A stretch of DNA of 64,000 nt from positions 80,493-144,492 of the forward strand of contig NZ_JACCEM010000011.1 of NCBI RefSeq assembly GCF_013416525.1, given 5' to 3'. Below the pieces are notes generated by a model, which did no database searches, was not told the origin of the DNA, and saw only the letters and a list, made by a program, of their open reading frames with translations. Within the stretch, counting starts at the first letter, position 1. Every line of letters starts with the position of its first letter. The DNA comes from Parapusillimonas granuli (GTDB taxonomy: Bacteria; Pseudomonadota; Gammaproteobacteria; Burkholderiales; Burkholderiaceae_B). This document shows, piece after piece, positions 63,025-64,000 of the stretch. Position numbers and translations under genes: made by a program.

Positions 63025-63552
63025 ATGGCAGTATCCGACTTCGATTACGCGGCAGCGCTTCAGGCCTGCGCGCGCAACGATCAAAGCGCATTTCGCAATC
63101 TGTACCAACACGAAGCGCCCCGCATTCTCGCGCTCGCTCTCAGAATGCTGGGCGAACGCAGCAGCGCCGAGGACCTTCTGCGCGACGTCTTCATCCTGAT
63201 CTGGAAAAACGCCGCCGGCTACGACCCGGCCACCGGCCCGGCTCGCGCCTGGATATACAGCATCGTCCGCTATCGCGCCCTGGGCAGGCTGCGCCAGCCC
63301 GGCCAGGTGCGCGCCGCCGCGTCGGGCTGGATGGACCAGCTGCCGGACGGCGATCGCCTCGGCGCATCGGCCGACGGCTTCCTGCGCGCGCTGGCCGGGC
63401 TGGACGCCACGCAGCGGCGCGCCCTGATGCTCGCCTATTACCATGGATGCACCTACGACCAAATGGAAGCACGCTTGAACGCGCCGGCCGACGACATCAG
63501 GCAGGCGCTGCGGGCGGGCCTGGATACGCTGCGGGAGCGCCAGTACGCATGA
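63025..63552 (+). CDS. ECF-type RNA polymerase sigma factor (SigK-like)
   Basis: 175-residue sigma factor. Region 2 holds [20 protein letters not shown] and [20 protein letters not shown] with [18 protein letters not shown]. Region 4 has [20 protein letters not shown]. It overlaps the anti-sigma gene by 4 bp (ATGA). ATG at 63025 begins the family sequence; an upstream in-frame ATG (63007) is also possible. Confidence 0.9.
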   Translation: MAVSDFDYAAALQACARNDQSAFRNLYQHEAPRILALALRMLGERSSAEDLLRDVFILIWKNAAGYDPATGPARAWIYSIVRYRALGRLRQPGQVRAAASGWMDQLPDGDRLGASADGFLRALAGLDATQRRALMLAYYHGCTYDQMEARLNAPADDIRQALRAGLDTLRERQYA

Positions 63553-64000
63553 GCCACACCACCACCCCGAACGACGCCCTGCTCGCGGAATACACGCTGG
63601 GCTTGCTGAACGCACGCGAAACCCAGCAGGCCCACGCCCTGCTCGCCCAGGACGACGACGCGGTCGCGACCGCGCTCGATTGGGAAGAGCGCTTCCTGGC
63701 GCTCACCGACCTGCTGGCGCCGGTGGACCCTTCGCCGCTGGTCCTGCAGCGCATACAGACCACGCTCGGGCACGACACCACGCCGCCGCCGTCCGCCTTG
63801 TACCGCAAGGTGGCCGGCACGCCGGGGCGGCCCGAATCCGCCGCGCAAGCGCCCGGCTCCAACCGGCCGCCCGAGCCGACCACCGCCGCTTCCTGGACCG
63901 CGGGGTGGCCCGTCAGCACCGCTTCGATTTCCTGGGGATAGATATTCACCCCTCCCCGGATGATCATGTCTTTGGCGCGCCCCTTGAGGAAGAGATACCC
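63497..64000 (-). pseudogene. AMP-binding acyl-CoA synthetase fragment with lost C-terminus
   Basis: Entering from the window end, residues [20 protein letters not shown] then [20 protein letters not shown] are the C-terminal-domain hinge of adenylate-forming ligases. The similarity stops after VVG at about 63875, where relatives need another 70-80 residues including the catalytic Lys. The frame runs on to 63497 only as antisense of the anti-sigma gene. The 5' part lies beyond the window. Confidence 0.75.
63549..63941 (+). pseudogene. Anti-sigma factor gene, apparently truncated at its 3' end
   Basis: 130-residue frame. The first 85 or so residues fit an RskA-type anti-sigma factor: [20 protein letters not shown] with [21 protein letters not shown] then [10 protein letters not shown]. 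Relatives continue with a membrane helix and a periplasmic anchor domain, making about 230-260 residues; here no membrane helix follows. From about residue 105 on the frame is the antisense of an acyl-CoA synthetase gene. A soluble, shortened anti-sigma would not sit in the membrane. The junction is near 63875. Confidence 0.72.

Overview
The window is high-GC DNA with dense, overlapping genes and broad catabolic capacity. Bug-type periplasmic receptors without membrane partners, family III CoA-transferases, a branched-chain-amino-acid-type ABC transporter and a poly-N-acetylglucosamine operon together suggest a betaproteobacterium of the Alcaligenaceae (Bordetella/Achromobacter-like). This assignment comes from gene content and style; no rRNA is present.

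Layout. (1) 50-3335: an old-yellow-enzyme reductase and a two-gene Ktr/Trk potassium uptake system. (2) 3347-10596: a peptide export locus of the NHLP type. It has a LuxR regulator, a 121-residue leader-bearing precursor, a membrane fusion protein, a C39-peptidase ABC transporter and a second large ABC subunit, but no recognisable peptide-modifying enzyme. (3) 10606-11747: a small unknown gene, tRNA-Pro(GGG) with a strong terminator, then a strikingly AT-rich gap holding a perfect 16-bp inverted repeat. (4) 11759-24601: a one-direction catabolic cluster of fourteen genes. It encodes an M20 hydrolase, an HpaB-type flavin monooxygenase with a flavin reductase, a Pot-type ABC importer, a DUF1028 protein, a GST, a 2-hydroxyacid dehydrogenase, a D-amino-acid dehydrogenase, RidA, a class II aldolase and a GntR/FCD regulator. 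I cannot assign its substrate. (5) 24765-25789: DUF1993 and YaiI/DUF188 genes.

(6) 26048-43675: a second catabolic locus working on CoA thioesters. It has two Bug receptors, three family III CoA-transferases, two hot-dog (MaoC/FAS1-like) hydratases, an SDR, a 3-hydroxyisobutyrate-dehydrogenase-like enzyme, an SMP-30 protein, an isochorismatase-fold protein, a LivFGMH transporter with its own receptor, and a GntR regulator. A 15-bp operator-like palindrome (AATGCA-N3-TGCATT or a close variant) occurs 25-62 bp upstream of four start codons here, with a fifth copy nearby. This points to one regulon, probably controlled by the GntR protein encoded inside the locus.

(7) 43954-54593: a biofilm-matrix block. 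pgaABCD (poly-beta-1,6-N-acetylglucosamine) is followed directly by csgE-csgF-csgG, a curlin subunit, a CsgH-like chaperone and a CsgD-like LuxR protein whose receiver lacks the phosphoacceptor Asp. (8) 54621-62870: a SUF iron-sulfur operon (Rrf2 regulator, sufB, sufC, sufD, sufS, sufU, sufT) with a perfect operator-like inverted repeat at its head, next to an Atm1-type ABC exporter. (9) 63025-64000: an ECF sigma factor and an anti-sigma gene that appears truncated where it meets, tail to tail, the truncated 3' part of an acyl-CoA synthetase gene. This is a deletion/rearrangement scar or an assembly junction.
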